Assembly: GCA_002280725.1 (NCBI GenBank)
Contig: NCEM01000025.1
Span: 1 to 41,484, forward strand
DNA: 41,484 nucleotides
Source of the DNA: Alphaproteobacteria bacterium 32-64-14
GTDB taxonomy: Bacteria > Pseudomonadota > Alphaproteobacteria > Caulobacterales > Hyphomonadaceae
Direction: 5' to 3'
The notes under the pieces were generated by a model. It worked only from the letters and a program-made list of their open reading frames with translations, was not told the DNA's origin and did not search any database. A program made the position numbers and the translations under genes. This document shows, piece by piece, positions 1 through 9,904 of the stretch (positions are counted from its first letter, which is position 1; every line of letters begins with the position of its first letter).

Positions 1-3000
1 CCCAGGCACGGACTTGAACGCCTGCATTGTTCCAAAATCCACCGGAAAGCGACCGTCCAGCTCTACGGTGACGACTCGGTCCCCGTCCACTGGAATTTCT
101 AGCCGGATCGCCCCACGCGGCCCGTTGGACGGCCCTTTCTGCAGCGTGGCCGCAACCTGTGCGATCCGCTCCAGCGGGGCGTCGGCGCTGAGGCGCACCA
201 GAAGCATCTCGTGATTGCCGATCGAGGCCTTGGTCAGCTCCTTCACGCTGTCCATCGAGAAGCGCAGCTCTTCCTCGACCTTGCGGACGCGCACCTTGCA
301 GATCACTCGCTGGCCAACCTCCAGCGTATCCCGCGAGCTTTGCAGCAGATCGTCATTCACGAACAACTCGTACTCGCCCGACGGATCGGACAGCGTGACG
401 ATGGCAAACTTGCCGCCCGCCTTTGCCGGCTTCTCCACGCGCGCGCGCACGACACCGATCATCTCCAGTGATTGACGATCGCGGCCCACGACTTCCTTCT
501 CCGCTGACAGCGTGATGCGCGAGCGCATGGCGCCGGTCAGCAGATCATCCAGCGGGTGACCGCTCAGGAAGAAGCCAACGCTGGCCAGCTCATTATCCAG
601 CCTCTCGGACTCGCCCCAGGCCGAGGCTTCGGGAAGCTTCAGGCGTTGCGGCGGTTCATCGCCGAACAGGCTGACCTGATTGGAGTTGCGCTGTTCTTCC
701 GCGGCCGCCGCAACGGCCGAGAGCATGCTGGCAGAGGCAAACGCCTTGGCGCGGTTCGGCTCGATCGACTGGAACGCCCCGCCCTTCGCCAGCGCTTCAA
801 AGCAACGGCGGTTGACGAGACGCGCATCAACGCGCTCGGCAAAATCCTGCAGGTCACTGAAGGCGCCCTCCTTGGCGCGCGCCTCTTCCACCGAGAGCAT
901 CGCCGGCTTGCCCACGCCCTTGATGGCGCCGAGTGCATAGCGCACCGTGCCCTCTTCAACCGTGAAGTCCGCGCCGGACTCATTGATGTCAGGCAGGCGC
1001 ACCTCAACACCCATGCGGCGCGCTTCCTGGAAGAACACGGCCAACTTGTCGGTGTTGCCCATGTCGAGACTCATCGACGCGGCCAGGAATTCTACCGGGT
1101 GGTTCGCCTTCAGCCAAGCCGTCTGGTAGGTCAGCAGCGCGTATGGCGCGGAGTGAGACTTGTTGAAGCCGTAGTCCGCGAACTTGGCGCAGGCATCGAA
1201 CGTCAGTTCTGCATCGGGCTCCGAAATACCCTTGGCGAGCGCACCTTCCATGAAGCGCACACGCTGCTTGTCCATCTCCGCGCGGATCTTCTTGCCCATT
1301 GCGCGCCGCAGCATGTCGGCTTCGCCGAAGGAGTACCCCGCCATGTCCCGCGCGATCTGCATCACCTGTTCCTGATAGGTGATGATGCCGAACGTCGGCT
1401 CGAGGATCGGCTTCAGCCACGGCGTCAGCGCGCCGGTGTAGTAGGTTGTTTCTTCGAGACCCTTCTTGCGCGAGCAATAGACCGGGATGTTCGCCATCGG
1501 GCCCGGACGATACAGCGCCACCAGAACGATGAGATCTTCGAACCGGTCCGGGATCATGTCCACGAGCGCGCGGCGCATGCCCTGGCTTTCAACCTGGAAC
1601 ACACCGACGACGTCGCCCTTCTGGAGCATTTCATACGTCTTGGCGTCATCGAGCGGCAGACGCTCAAGATCGACCTTCACGCCCTTGTTCGCAATCATTT
1701 TGATTGCGCGGTCGATGACGGTCAGCGTCTTGAGGCCAAGGAAGTCGAACTTCACAAGGCCGGCGGCCTCCGCCCATTTCATGTTGAACTGGCTGGCCGG
1801 GATATCCGACTTCGGATCGCGATAGAGCGCGACGAGTTCAACCAGCGGCCTGTCGCCGATCACAATGCCGGCGGCGTGTGTCGATGCGTTGCGGTAGAGC
1901 CCTTCAAGCTGCTCGGCCGTGTTGAAAAGGTCGGCGACCTGCTCTTCCGCCTCGATGGCTTCGTCGAGCTTGGGTTCCATCTCGCGCGCCTCGGCGAGAG
2001 TCGGCGGCTTGGCCGGATTGAACGGCACCAGCTTCGCCAGCTTGTCCACTTGTCCGAACGGCAACTGCAGCACCCGGCCCACATCGCGCAGGACGGCGCG
2101 CGCTTGCAGAGTACCGAACGTGATGATCTGCGAGACGCGATCGTTGCCGTATTTCTCACGCACGTACTCGATAACTTCGCCACGGCGTTCCTGGCAGAAG
2201 TCGACGTCGAAGTCGGGCATAGAGACACGCTCGGGGTTCAGGAAGCGCTCGAACAGCAGCCCGAAGCGGATCGGATCGAGGTCGGTGATGGTCAGCACCC
2301 ACGCCACAAGCGAACCGGCGCCTGAGCCCCGGCCCGGCCCCACCGGAATGTCATTGGCCTTCGCCCATTTGATGAAGTCCGACACGATCAGGAAGTAGCC
2401 GGGAAAGCCCATCCGCTCGATGATGCTGATCTCGTATTCCAGCCGTTCCTTGTAGACAGACAGCTCCGCTGCCGGCTGCACGATTTTCAAGCGTTCCTTG
2501 AGACCCGCCTCAGCTTGCGCTTTCAGCTCTGCTGCCTCGTTCCGTCCACGCTTGGTGTCAAACGGCGGCAGGATCGGCTTGTGCTTCTTGGGCCGGTAGG
2601 AACAGCGGCGTGCAATTTCCACGGTGGAGGCAAGCGCTTCGGGCAGGTCCGCGAATGTCACCGCCATTTCCGCCGGCGTCTTGAGATACTGCTGCGGCGA
2701 GGCGCGTGGCCTGTCGGCCTGGCTCACATAGGCGGAGTTCGCGATGCACAGCAGCACGTCGTGCACCGAATGCTGCGACGCTTTCTGGAAGCGCACATCA
2801 TTGGTGGCGACCAGCGGCAGCCCCAACTCATAGGCAAGATCGACCAGCATGCCTTCGGAGGCGGCTTCTTCCTGCCGGCCATGGCGCTGCAGTTCGCCGT
2901 ACAGACGGTCACCGAACGCGCCTTGCAAATCCTTGAGGCGGCCCCTCACCTCGTCAAGGCGCCCCGCTGCCGCGCGTTTGTTCAGAAGGCCATCGCCTCC

Positions 3001-3399
3001 GCCGGTGAGGCAGATCAGCCCTTCCGCACATTCCAGCACGCGGCCGAACGCAACTTCCCGTCCCGTGCCTGCAGGCGTGAGGAACGACTCCGACGACAGC
3101 GTCATCAAGTTGCGATAGCCCGCCTCGTTCTGCGCAATGAAGGCAAGCTTGCCCCGCTCGCCAGTGACGCCGGGCTCCAGCACGTCAAGCGTGAGGCCGG
3201 TGATCGACTGCACGCCCACATCCGACAGCGCCTCAGCCAGTTCCAGCGCGGCAAAGAGATTGTCGTCCGTGACGCCAACGGCCGGCGTATCCGTGGCCGC
3301 CGCCCACTTCGCCAGATCCTTGGGACGGATCATACTCTGCAGCAGCGACAGCGCTGTGCGCACGCGCAGGTGGATGAACTTCGGGGCCTCAGCCGTCAT
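1..3399 (-). CDS. dnaE: DNA polymerase III subunit alpha (C-terminus cut by the window edge)
   Basis: This is the replicative polymerase that extends DNA within the Pol III holoenzyme. The frame is open for 1133 codons from ATG 3397-3399 to the window start, so only the last few residues are missing if the family length of about 1140-1170 holds. An AGGAG lies 9 bases before the ATG. Seen in order: an N-terminal PHP domain (starting FIHLRVRTALSLLQ), the palm with catalytic aspartates in PDFDVDFC near residue 395, the FNKSHSAPYALLTYQTAWLK segment near residue 750, and a C-terminal OB-fold region. The PHP metal ligands look degenerate (HLRVRT where E. coli has HLRVHS), so proofreading by this domain is unlikely. 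The gene ends the nuo-to-dnaE run, 23 bases after lolD. Confidence 0.97.
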   Translation of the reverse strand, partial: MTAEAPKFIHLRVRTALSLLQSMIRPKDLAKWAAATDTPAVGVTDDNLFAALELAEALSDVGVQSITGLTLDVLEPGVTGERGKLAFIAQNEAGYRNLMTLSSESFLTPAGTGREVAFGRVLECAEGLICLTGGGDGLLNKRAAAGRLDEVRGRLKDLQGAFGDRLYGELQRHGRQEEAASEGMLVDLAYELGLPLVATNDVRFQKASQHSVHDVLLCIANSAYVSQADRPRASPQQYLKTPAEMAVTFADLPEALASTVEIARRCSYRPKKHKPILPPFDTKRGRNEAAELKAQAEAGLKERLKIVQPAAELSVYKERLEYEISIIERMGFPGYFLIVSDFIKWAKANDIPVGPGRGSGAGSLVAWVLTITDLDPIRFGLLFERFLNPERVSMPDFDVDFCQERRGEVIEYVREKYGNDRVSQIITFGTLQARAVLRDVGRVLQLPFGQVDKLAKLVPFNPAKPPTLAEAREMEPKLDEAIEAEEQVADLFNTAEQLEGLYRNASTHAAGIVIGDRPLVELVALYRDPKSDIPASQFNMKWAEAAGLVKFDFLGLKTLTVIDRAIKMIANKGVKVDLERLPLDDAKTYEMLQKGDVVGVFQVESQGMRRALVDMIPDRFEDLIVLVALYRPGPMANIPVYCSRKKGLEETTYYTGALTPWLKPILEPTFGIITYQEQVMQIARDMAGYSFGEADMLRRAMGKKIRAEMDKQRVRFMEGALAKGISEPDAELTFDACAKFADYGFNKSHSAPYALLTYQTAWLKANHPVEFLAASMSLDMGNTDKLAVFFQEARRMGVEVRLPDINESGADFTVEEGTVRYALGAIKGVGKPAMLSVEEARAKEGAFSDLQDFAERVDARLVNRRCFEALAKGGAFQSIEPNRAKAFASASMLSAVAAAAEEQRNSNQVSLFGDEPPQRLKLPEASAWGESERLDNELASVGFFLSGHPLDDLLTGAMRSRITLSAEKEVVGRDRQSLEMIGVVRARVEKPAKAGGKFAIVTLSDPSGEYELFVNDDLLQSSRDTLEVGQRVICKVRVRKVEEELRFSMDSVKELTKASIGNHEMLLVRLSADAPLERIAQVAATLQKGPSNGPRGAIRLEIPVDGDRVVTVELDGRFPVDFGTMQAFKSVPG

Positions 3400-3422
3400 G
3401 ATGCGTGACTCCTGACCAGAGA

Positions 3423-4154
3423 CTACGCCGAGTCTCCCGGCTGTCGTGGCGCCACCGGAGCCAGGCGGCCCTCCTGCAGGCTCAGAACCCGGTCCATGTA
3501 GCTTGTCAGCTCCACGTTATGGGTGGCCACGAGAACCGCCACCCCTTCCTGCTTGGCGATGTCGAAAAGGTTCTGGAAAACCACACGGGAAGTTGTGGGG
3601 TCCAGGTTCCCGGTCGGCTCGTCGGCAATCAGGATCTTCGGCTTGTTGGCCAGCGACCGCGCAATGGCGACCCGCTGCTGCTCGCCGCCTGAGAGCTGCC
3701 CCGGGCGGTGATGGTCGCGCTCCTTGAGACCCATCATGTGCAGCAACTCTTGCGCACGTTTCCGGGCGCGCGCGCGGGACTGACCATTGATCATCAACGG
3801 CGCGGCCACGTTGTCGACGGCGTTCAGCTCCGGAAGCAGGTGGTGGAACTGGTAGACGAAGCCAAGCTCGAGGCGCCGCACCATCGTGCGCGCCTTGTCG
3901 GACATCGCCAGCGCGTCCTGTCCCGAGAAAGTTACCGCACCCGCGTCCGGCTTCTCAAGCAGTCCAGCGACATGCAGCAGGCTCGACTTGCCCGAACCCG
4001 AAGGCCCGATCAGGCCGGCCATCTCGCCCGGGAACAGGTCGAGATCGACGCCGCGCAAAACGTTGAGCATGCGCTCGCCCGACTTGTAGTGGCGCTCAAC
4101 CCCGCGCAGGGACAGCACAGGCTTCCCGCGATCAAATCCAGCTTCGGTCATCAT
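3423..4154 (-). CDS. lolD: Lipoprotein-releasing ABC transporter ATPase LolD
   Basis: This cytoplasmic ATPase powers release of outer-membrane lipoproteins from the inner membrane by the LolCDE-type exporter. The 243 residues hold Walker A GPSGSGKS (50-57), a Q-loop followed by HHLLPE as is typical of LolD, the signature LSGGEQ (154-159), Walker B ILIADEP (174-180) and a switch histidine in ATHN. The first ATG (4154) overlaps the lolC stop as ATGA, and a second ATG follows at once, so either could be used. Coupling to the permease gene fits a two-gene transporter. The closely related MacB and FtsE ATPases were considered, but the Q-loop region and the lolC neighbour favour LolD. Confidence 0.95.
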   Translation of the reverse strand: MMTEAGFDRGKPVLSLRGVERHYKSGERMLNVLRGVDLDLFPGEMAGLIGPSGSGKSSLLHVAGLLEKPDAGAVTFSGQDALAMSDKARTMVRRLELGFVYQFHHLLPELNAVDNVAAPLMINGQSRARARKRAQELLHMMGLKERDHHRPGQLSGGEQQRVAIARSLANKPKILIADEPTGNLDPTTSRVVFQNLFDIAKQEGVAVLVATHNVELTSYMDRVLSLQEGRLAPVAPRQPGDSA

Positions 4155-5494
4155 TCGAACCTCAGCGCTTCAACTGGATTCAAGCGTGCGGCCCACAGTG
4201 ACGGAATGATCGACATCACCAGCGTCACTAGGAACGCCGCGCCGCCAACCCAGGCGACTTCGCCCCATTCCAGTTTCGCAGGCAATGAATCCAGCTGGTA
4301 GATGTCGGCCGGGAACAGCTCGACATTGAAGACCCATTCGAGGAAGTGCTGGATCGGCGCGATGTAGATCGCGCACAACACGCCAAGCAGAACGCCCGTG
4401 CCAACCCCGACCATGCCCAGCACGGTGCCCGTCATCATGAAGATGCGCACCACGCCGCCGCGTGTCGCGCCAATGGTCCGCAGGATAGCAATATCGCGCG
4501 CCTTGTTCTTTACCAGCATCAGCACGCCCGTGATGATGTTCAGCGCGGTGATCACCACGACGATGAACAGGATCAGCCGCATCACGTTGCGCTCGACCAC
4601 CAGCGCGGTCACGTAGGTCGCATTGCGCTGGATCCAGCTCGTGAAGCGATAGGGCTTGTCTTTCTGCAGACGCGCCACGAAGTCGTCGGCCGTATTCGGA
4701 TCCGCCAACCGCACGCCGACGATGGGATAGCCGTCGTCATAGCCGAACAGGTTCTTCGACGCCTCGATCGGCAGGAACACCACGCCACGGTCATAACGCT
4801 CGTTGCCCACGTGATAGATCGCGCTGACAGTGTAGGTGATCGACCGCGGAGAGCGGCCGGCCGGTGTGCTCGGGCCGTTCGGCTGGGTGATCTTCACCTT
4901 GTCGCCCACGCCTACGCCGAGCGAATAGGCGAACGCATCACCCATCACGATATCGGTCGACAGCGCGCCATTGTCGCCGAAGCGATCAAGTGTTCCCTGC
5001 CCCACGGGCGTCTTTGGCCAGGGCTCGTCCGGGTTTGCGAGCGCGCGCTGGCCGGCCTCGATGCTCCTGGCGATCAGCTCGTTCTTGCGCAGGTCTTCCG
5101 GCCGTACGCCGCGGATCTGGATGCCGTCGCTGCGGCCATAGGCGGAGGCAAGGCCGAAACCTTCGTGCATCGGCTCGACGTTCACCACACCTGGCTCTGC
5201 ACGCAGGTCTTCGATCAGCGTATCAATCGCCGATTGCGGTGCGCCGCGCGTGTCCACGAACACATGGGGCTCGAAACCCACGATCTTGGAGATCAGCTCA
5301 AGCCGGAAGCCGTTCATGATCGACATGGTCAGGATCAGCGCCCAGACGCCGAGCATGATGCCGATTACCGAAACCACGGAGATGAACGCAAGGCCGCCAT
5401 GCTCGCGCTTGGCGCCGAGATAGCGCATGGCCAGCATACGCTCGAACGGGCCGAACGGCCGCTCGACGGGGCGCTTGTCGATGGCTGCGGTCAT
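4151..5494 (-). CDS. lolC: Lipoprotein-releasing ABC transporter permease (LolC/LolE family)
   Basis: This is the inner-membrane permease of the lipoprotein exporter; it passes lipoproteins on towards the periplasmic carrier LolA. The 447-residue protein has a cytoplasmic N-terminus ending in FERMLAMRYLGAKREHGG, one membrane helix (about 35-60), a large periplasmic domain (about 65-310) and three C-terminal helices (about 310-440), which is the family layout. It ends in the usual NPVEALRFE. Only one permease gene is present, so the complex probably uses a homodimer or a second permease encoded elsewhere. It starts 4 bases after proS and overlaps lolD by 4 bases. It is slightly longer than many LolC/E proteins, with the extra residues in the periplasmic domain. 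Confidence 0.93.
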   Translation of the reverse strand: MTAAIDKRPVERPFGPFERMLAMRYLGAKREHGGLAFISVVSVIGIMLGVWALILTMSIMNGFRLELISKIVGFEPHVFVDTRGAPQSAIDTLIEDLRAEPGVVNVEPMHEGFGLASAYGRSDGIQIRGVRPEDLRKNELIARSIEAGQRALANPDEPWPKTPVGQGTLDRFGDNGALSTDIVMGDAFAYSLGVGVGDKVKITQPNGPSTPAGRSPRSITYTVSAIYHVGNERYDRGVVFLPIEASKNLFGYDDGYPIVGVRLADPNTADDFVARLQKDKPYRFTSWIQRNATYVTALVVERNVMRLILFIVVVITALNIITGVLMLVKNKARDIAILRTIGATRGGVVRIFMMTGTVLGMVGVGTGVLLGVLCAIYIAPIQHFLEWVFNVELFPADIYQLDSLPAKLEWGEVAWVGGAAFLVTLVMSIIPSLWAARLNPVEALRFE

Positions 5495-5498
5495 CCCC

Positions 5499-6827
5499 CT
5501 AGGCCTTCCTGCCGGCGAGGCAACGGTTGATCGCGGCTTCGAGCGACATTTCCTCGGTCGTGCCGGCCTTGCGGTTACGCAATTCCACCACGCCAGTCTT
5601 CAGGCCCTTCGGCCCGATGACGATCAGTTCCGGCACGCCAATAAGCTCCATCGTAGAGAATTTGGCGCCCGGGCGCTCAGGTGTGTCGTCGTACAGCGCA
5701 TCCACGCCAGCCTTGATCAGCTGACCGTAAGCGGTTTCACACGCCGCCGTGACGTCGGCGTCGTCCGCACGCAGGCTCACAACAGCCACCTCGAACGGGG
5801 CAACGGCCGCCGGCCAGATCACGCCCTTCTCGTCATGGCTGGCTTCGATGATCGCGCCGACGAGGCGCGACACGCCAACGCCGTACGAACCCATCTGGGC
5901 AGGAACCTGCTTGCCGTCTGGGCCCGTCACCATCGCGTTCATTGGCGCGGAGTACTTGGTGCCGAAGTAGAAGATGTGCCCGACCTCGATGCCGCGCGCC
6001 GAGAGCTTCTTCTCTTCCGGCAGCGCATCGAACGCCGCCGCATCGTGCATCTCTTCGGTCGCCGCGTAGAGCGATGTGCGCTTGTCGACATGCAATTGCA
6101 GATCGCCATACCAGTCCACATCCGGTCCGGGTGCGCCCATCTCGACCAGGTCGCTATGGCAGAACACCTGGCTCTCGCCGGTCTCGGCCAGCACAATGAA
6201 CTCGTGGCTCAGATCGCCGCCGATTGGTCCGGTGTCCGCGCGCATCGGCACGGCCTTCAGACCCATCCGGGCGAACAGGTTGAGGTAAGCGACGAACATG
6301 CGATTGTACGCCTTGCGGGCGTTCACCTCATCGATGTCGAAGGAGTACGCATCCTTCATCAGGAATTCGCGGCCACGCATCACGCCAAAACGCGGCCGGC
6401 GCTCGTCGCGAAATTTCCACTGCTGGTGATACAGGTTGAGCGGCAGATCCTTGTAGCTCTTCACATAGGCCCGGAAGATCTCGGTGATCATTTCCTCGTT
6501 TGTGGGTCCGTACAGCAGCTCGCGCTCGTGCCTGTCCTTGATGCGCAGCATCTCGGGGCCGTAGGCGTCATAGCGGCCGGACTCGCGCCACAGATCAGCC
6601 AGTTGCAGCGTCGGCATCAGAAGCTCGACGGCGCCCGCGCGATCCATCTCCTCACGGACGATCTTCTCGACCTTCTTCAGCACACGGAAGCCGAGCGGCA
6701 GCCACGCATAGATCCCGGCCGCCTCCTGCCGGATCATTCCGGCGCGCAGCATCAGCTGGTGCGAGATGATCTGCGCGTCGGCAGGCGCTTCCTTGAGCGC
6801 GGGAAGGAAGTAGCGGGTAAGGCGCAT
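5499..6827 (-). CDS. proS: Prolyl-tRNA synthetase, short alphaproteobacterial form
   Basis: The enzyme charges tRNA-Pro with proline in the cytoplasm. The 442 residues hold the class II core: the N-terminal [20 protein letters not shown] stretch, the motif 2 region with [10 protein letters not shown] (about 110-120), the [17 protein letters not shown] segment (about 145-160), and a C-terminal anticodon-binding domain (about 345-440). The length matches the short form that lacks the inserted editing domain found in the roughly 570-residue E. coli enzyme. Mischarged Ala-tRNA-Pro would therefore have to be cleared by a separate deacylase, which is not in this window. It is followed 4 bases later by lolC and preceded by a 77-base gap after the DUF1467 gene. 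Confidence 0.97.
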   Translation of the reverse strand: MRLTRYFLPALKEAPADAQIISHQLMLRAGMIRQEAAGIYAWLPLGFRVLKKVEKIVREEMDRAGAVELLMPTLQLADLWRESGRYDAYGPEMLRIKDRHERELLYGPTNEEMITEIFRAYVKSYKDLPLNLYHQQWKFRDERRPRFGVMRGREFLMKDAYSFDIDEVNARKAYNRMFVAYLNLFARMGLKAVPMRADTGPIGGDLSHEFIVLAETGESQVFCHSDLVEMGAPGPDVDWYGDLQLHVDKRTSLYAATEEMHDAAAFDALPEEKKLSARGIEVGHIFYFGTKYSAPMNAMVTGPDGKQVPAQMGSYGVGVSRLVGAIIEASHDEKGVIWPAAVAPFEVAVVSLRADDADVTAACETAYGQLIKAGVDALYDDTPERPGAKFSTMELIGVPELIVIGPKGLKTGVVELRNRKAGTTEEMSLEAAINRCLAGRKA

Positions 6828-6904
6828 TGCGGATCCTGGAAAGCGGCAGTCGATTCAGGCTGATAGCCGTCCCATCACGCCCACGCAATGAGGCCGAAAG
6901 GCGG

Positions 6905-7156
6905 CTATTTCATCGGAATCATGAAATCCAGCCAGTGCATATGAAGCGCCAGCCAGAGAAGGAAAGTCACAACCGCCGCCCCGATGGTCGGGATCAGCAA
7001 TTTGGACCTCCAGCCGATCTTCACGGGCGCCCCGCCCTCGGACCCGGCGACAATGTCCCCGGCCTCTTTCTGGCTGGTCTGGCCGGCAGACAGGGTCGGC
7101 AGGAAGATCAGCCACCAGGCGCCGGTATAGACCACGATCGCTTCAAAAATGCCCAT
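6905..7156 (-). CDS. DUF1467 family small membrane protein
   Basis: The 83-residue protein has two predicted membrane helices (about 5-24 and 55-76). A short polar loop between them carries the family's GDIVAGSEGGAPVK-like stretch, and the N-terminus begins MGIFEAIVVYTGAWWLIF. These fit DUF1467, a family I know as common in alphaproteobacteria beside mce and proS. Its function is unknown. It starts 9 bases after the mce stop codon and is probably co-transcribed. Nothing in the sequence suggests an enzyme activity. Confidence 0.85.
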   Translation of the reverse strand: MGIFEAIVVYTGAWWLIFLPTLSAGQTSQKEAGDIVAGSEGGAPVKIGWRSKLLIPTIGAAVVTFLLWLALHMHWLDFMIPMK

Positions 7157-7165
7157 CGGGCTACC

Positions 7166-7585
7166 CTAGTGATGGCCCTTCGGCGTTTCCATGAGTTCGA
7201 TCAGCACACCGTCCGAATCCTTGGGGTGGATGAAGATCACCAGCGTGCCATGAGCCCCGATCCGGGGCTCGCCCAGAACCTTGGCACCCTTGGCTTCCAT
7301 CTCCGCCTTGGCGGCGTGGATTTCCGGCACCTCGAAGCACACATGGTGCTGGCCGCCCTTCGGGTTCTTCTCGAGGAAGTTGATGATGGGCGACTTCTCA
7401 CCCAGCGGCTCGATGATCTCGAGCTGCGTGTTCGGCAGGTTCACGAAGCCGACCCTGACGCCCTGCGCAGGCATGTCGAACGGTTGCACGAAGTCGGTTG
7501 CGCCATAGAGCGTGCGATACGTCTCGAAGGCCTTCTCGATCGAAGGCACCGCGATGCCGATGTGATTGAGGCGTCCGATGGACAT
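7166..7585 (-). CDS. mce: Methylmalonyl-CoA epimerase
   Basis: The enzyme interconverts the (2R) and (2S) forms of methylmalonyl-CoA, allowing propionyl-CoA to enter the TCA cycle as succinyl-CoA. The 139-residue length is typical. Two glyoxalase/VOC half-repeats are visible: the first starts RLNHIGIAVPSIEKA and the second is around GGQHHVCFEVPEI. The metal-binding candidates are His8, the His of GQHHVCFE and the Glu of VLIELMETPKGHH. It lies between rnj (12 bases upstream) and the DUF1467 gene. The propionyl-CoA carboxylase and mutase genes are not in the window; BirA upstream would biotinylate such a carboxylase, but that link is only suggestive. Confidence 0.93.
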   Translation of the reverse strand: MSIGRLNHIGIAVPSIEKAFETYRTLYGATDFVQPFDMPAQGVRVGFVNLPNTQLEIIEPLGEKSPIINFLEKNPKGGQHHVCFEVPEIHAAKAEMEAKGAKVLGEPRIGAHGTLVIFIHPKDSDGVLIELMETPKGHH

Positions 7586-7597
7586 GCGTGTGCTCCG

Positions 7598-9259
7598 CTA
7601 GATACGGTGAACGGTGACGTCGATCAGTGGTCGTTTGCCGAACTGCACTTCGGAGGCGCGCCTCACGGCTCGGACCAGCGTCTTCTCGATCTTCTCATCG
7701 TCGCCAAGGTCGCCGCGTTTCATACCGGCGAGCGCCGAATCCGCCGCTTCATCCAGCGGCTCGAGCGATTCATCCGCTGGCCGCCCGTCCGGTTCGGAGA
7801 ACCCGCGCGCGACGATCGTCGGCCCGTCCTCAATCTTGCCCTTGGCAATCACGACGCTGACGGTCACGTGGCCGTTATAGGCCATCTTGCGCCGCTCCCA
7901 CATGCCGCCCGCCTTGTCGGACGTCAGCACCTGACCATCGACATGGAGCCTGCCGGCCGGGACCTGATCGATAACTTCGACTGGTCCGGGCGCGAGCCGG
8001 ATCACGTCGCCATTGTCCGGCGTGATCGCCTGGGGCACCTGCAGCGATCTTGCGAAGCGTGCATGCTCCATGATGTGCCGCCGCTCGCCATGCACCGGCA
8101 CGGCGATCTTCGGCTTCGCCCACATATACATGCGGCGCAGCTCGTCACGGCACGGATGGCCCGACACGTGAATGTCGAACTGCCGGTCTGTCACGAGCTT
8201 GATATTGCGCTCGGCCAGCATGTTCTGGATTTCGCCGATCGACCGCTCATTCCCCGGAATGACGCGCGAGGAGAAGATCACTGTATCGTCGGCGCCAAGC
8301 CGCACGGACGGATGGTCTCCACGCGCAATGCGCGCGAGCGCCGCGTTCGGTTCGCCCTGACTTCCGGTGCAGAGAAAGAGCACGTGCTGCGGCGGAAGAT
8401 CGGCTGCGGCGTCAGGGCTCAGGAAGGTGAACTCTTTCAGCAGGCCAACCGACTGCGCGGCGCCCGCAATCCTGATCATCGACCGCCCCAGCAGGCAGAT
8501 CGACCGATCGTTCGCCCGCGCCGCTTCGCAAGCCGACTGCACGCGCGCAACGTTGGATGCGAACGCCGTTATCGCCACACGCCCGGTCTGTTCGGCAACC
8601 GCGCGCTTCAAGGCTTCACGCGCCAGGCTCTCGGACCCCGCCTCGCCTTCCTCGAACACGTTGGTTGAATCGCACACCATCGCAAGGATGCCTTCGCGAC
8701 CGAGCTCCTCGATCTTCGCCTGATCGAAATCCTCGCCAATGATCGGATCGGGATCGATCTTCCAGTCGCCGGTGTGAAGGATCGTTCCCAGCGGCGTGCG
8801 GATGGCGAGTCCGTTTGGCTCAGGGATCGAATGCGTCAGCGTCACCATCTCGACCTCGAACGGCCCAAAGGTGCGCTTCTCGCGCAGCTGCATGATCCGG
8901 AGGTCGGCGACGCCCTCAAGCCCACGCTCGCGCAGCTTCTCGGCCACCAGATAGGCCGTGAACGGTGTCGCATAGATCGGCGCGCGCAGCTTGGGCCACA
9001 GCCAGCCGATCGCGCCGATATGGTCCTCGTGCGCATGCGTCAGCACGATCGCCTCGATGTCGTCGGCGAAGCTCTCCAGATAGACAGGGTCCGGCATGAT
9101 CAGGTCGACGCCGGGCGTCGTGTCATCGCCAAACGTCACGCCAACATCCACGACCAGCCAGCGCCGGTTCTCGGGCGGGCCATAGCCATAGGCGTTGAGG
9201 TTCATGCCGATCTCGCGGCAGCCGCCTAGCGGCGCGAAGACGAGTTCGGCGCCCTTCAT
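7598..9259 (-). CDS. rnj: Ribonuclease J
   Basis: This is a metallo-beta-lactamase/beta-CASP ribonuclease that matures and degrades RNA, with 5'-3' exonuclease and endonuclease activity in the family. The 553 residues show the zinc motif HAHEDH (75-80), a second metal site in [12 protein letters not shown], a [14 protein letters not shown] segment, the beta-CASP domain, [11 protein letters not shown] (about 365-375), HGE further on, and the C-terminal domain. The ATG overlaps the coaX stop as ATGA, so translation is probably coupled. This placement beside mce and coaX is typical of alphaproteobacteria. No key residue seems to be missing. Confidence 0.95.
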   Translation of the reverse strand: MKGAELVFAPLGGCREIGMNLNAYGYGPPENRRWLVVDVGVTFGDDTTPGVDLIMPDPVYLESFADDIEAIVLTHAHEDHIGAIGWLWPKLRAPIYATPFTAYLVAEKLRERGLEGVADLRIMQLREKRTFGPFEVEMVTLTHSIPEPNGLAIRTPLGTILHTGDWKIDPDPIIGEDFDQAKIEELGREGILAMVCDSTNVFEEGEAGSESLAREALKRAVAEQTGRVAITAFASNVARVQSACEAARANDRSICLLGRSMIRIAGAAQSVGLLKEFTFLSPDAAADLPPQHVLFLCTGSQGEPNAALARIARGDHPSVRLGADDTVIFSSRVIPGNERSIGEIQNMLAERNIKLVTDRQFDIHVSGHPCRDELRRMYMWAKPKIAVPVHGERRHIMEHARFARSLQVPQAITPDNGDVIRLAPGPVEVIDQVPAGRLHVDGQVLTSDKAGGMWERRKMAYNGHVTVSVVIAKGKIEDGPTIVARGFSEPDGRPADESLEPLDEAADSALAGMKRGDLGDDEKIEKTLVRAVRRASEVQFGKRPLIDVTVHRI

Positions 9260-9882
9260 TTGATCTCTTTTGCGGCGTTGGTGATGTTGCGATCGTAAAG
9301 GATGCGAAGCCCCTTTATCGTGATGTCGCTGTCAAAATGGTCAATCTTGCGAGCAGCGCCCTCGAACAGGGACGCGACACCGCCGGTTGCGATTACGGTC
9401 ATAGGTCTCCCGTACTCGGCCTTGATGCGTTCCACCAGCCCATCAATCAGGTCAATGTAGCCCCAGAACACGCCGGACTGCATGGCGGCGACCGTATCCT
9501 TGCCGATCACCTGGTCCGGCTTCTGGATCGCGACCCGCGGCAACTTGGCCGCCGCCTCGTGCAGCGCCTTCATCGACAGGTTGATCCCCGGCGCGATAAT
9601 CCCGCCCTCGAACGAGCCATCCTCGCTCACAATGTCGAACGTCGTCGCCGTGCCGCTGTCGATCACGATCAGCGCGCCGGTGTAGCTGCCATGCGCGCCC
9701 ATGCAGTCGTCGATCTGGTTCAGGTTCAGCCCGTTGATCTCCATCAGCGTCGACAACCACACGGCATAGTCATCCGCCGTCTTGGTCATGTCGGTGGAGC
9801 TGCGCCATTGTGCGCGCCACTCCTTGCCGTCATGCACGGCAAAGAGCGTGTTGGTGTTGCCCGTATCGATCGCCAGCAGCAT
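9256..9882 (-). CDS. coaX: Type III pantothenate kinase with an internal in-frame deletion, probably inactive
   Basis: CoaX phosphorylates pantothenate in the first step of CoA synthesis. The N-terminus ([18 protein letters not shown]) and the segment from DSGTATTFD (D75) through the [11 protein letters not shown] and [11 protein letters not shown] motifs are well conserved. The protein is 208 residues, while the family is about 255-260. Residue C60 in NQIDDC is followed directly by [15 protein letters not shown]. The usual stretch between them, with ISSVVP-like, GI(E/D)VR-like and GADR motifs, is absent. GADR normally carries a catalytic aspartate (Asp105 in the Thermotoga enzyme). The junction is near 9702/9703. 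The start chosen is ATG 9880-9882, preceded by GAGGA; an upstream in-frame TTG at 9903 has no such support. Its stop overlaps rnj. It could be a decayed gene or an assembly fault. Confidence 0.85.
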   Translation of the reverse strand: MLLAIDTGNTNTLFAVHDGKEWRAQWRSSTDMTKTADDYAVWLSTLMEINGLNLNQIDDCMGAHGSYTGALIVIDSGTATTFDIVSEDGSFEGGIIAPGINLSMKALHEAAAKLPRVAIQKPDQVIGKDTVAAMQSGVFWGYIDLIDGLVERIKAEYGRPMTVIATGGVASLFEGAARKIDHFDSDITIKGLRILYDRNITNAAKEIK

Positions 9883-9904
9883 CGGCTGTTCCTCGCGTCT
9901 CAAT

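Noticed and set aside
1004..1477. A minus-strand 157-codon frame suggesting dnaE might be frameshifted
   Set aside because: Reading the dnaE frame directly through this stretch gives normal polymerase sequence without a stop, so no frameshift is present.
556..2325. A 589-codon open frame on the plus strand
   Set aside because: It is antisense to dnaE, whose frame is continuous and conserved across the same bases.
9883..9903. TTG start for coaX at 9903, adding seven residues
   Set aside because: The ATG at 9880-9882 has GAGGA at a good distance and gives the family-standard N-terminus.
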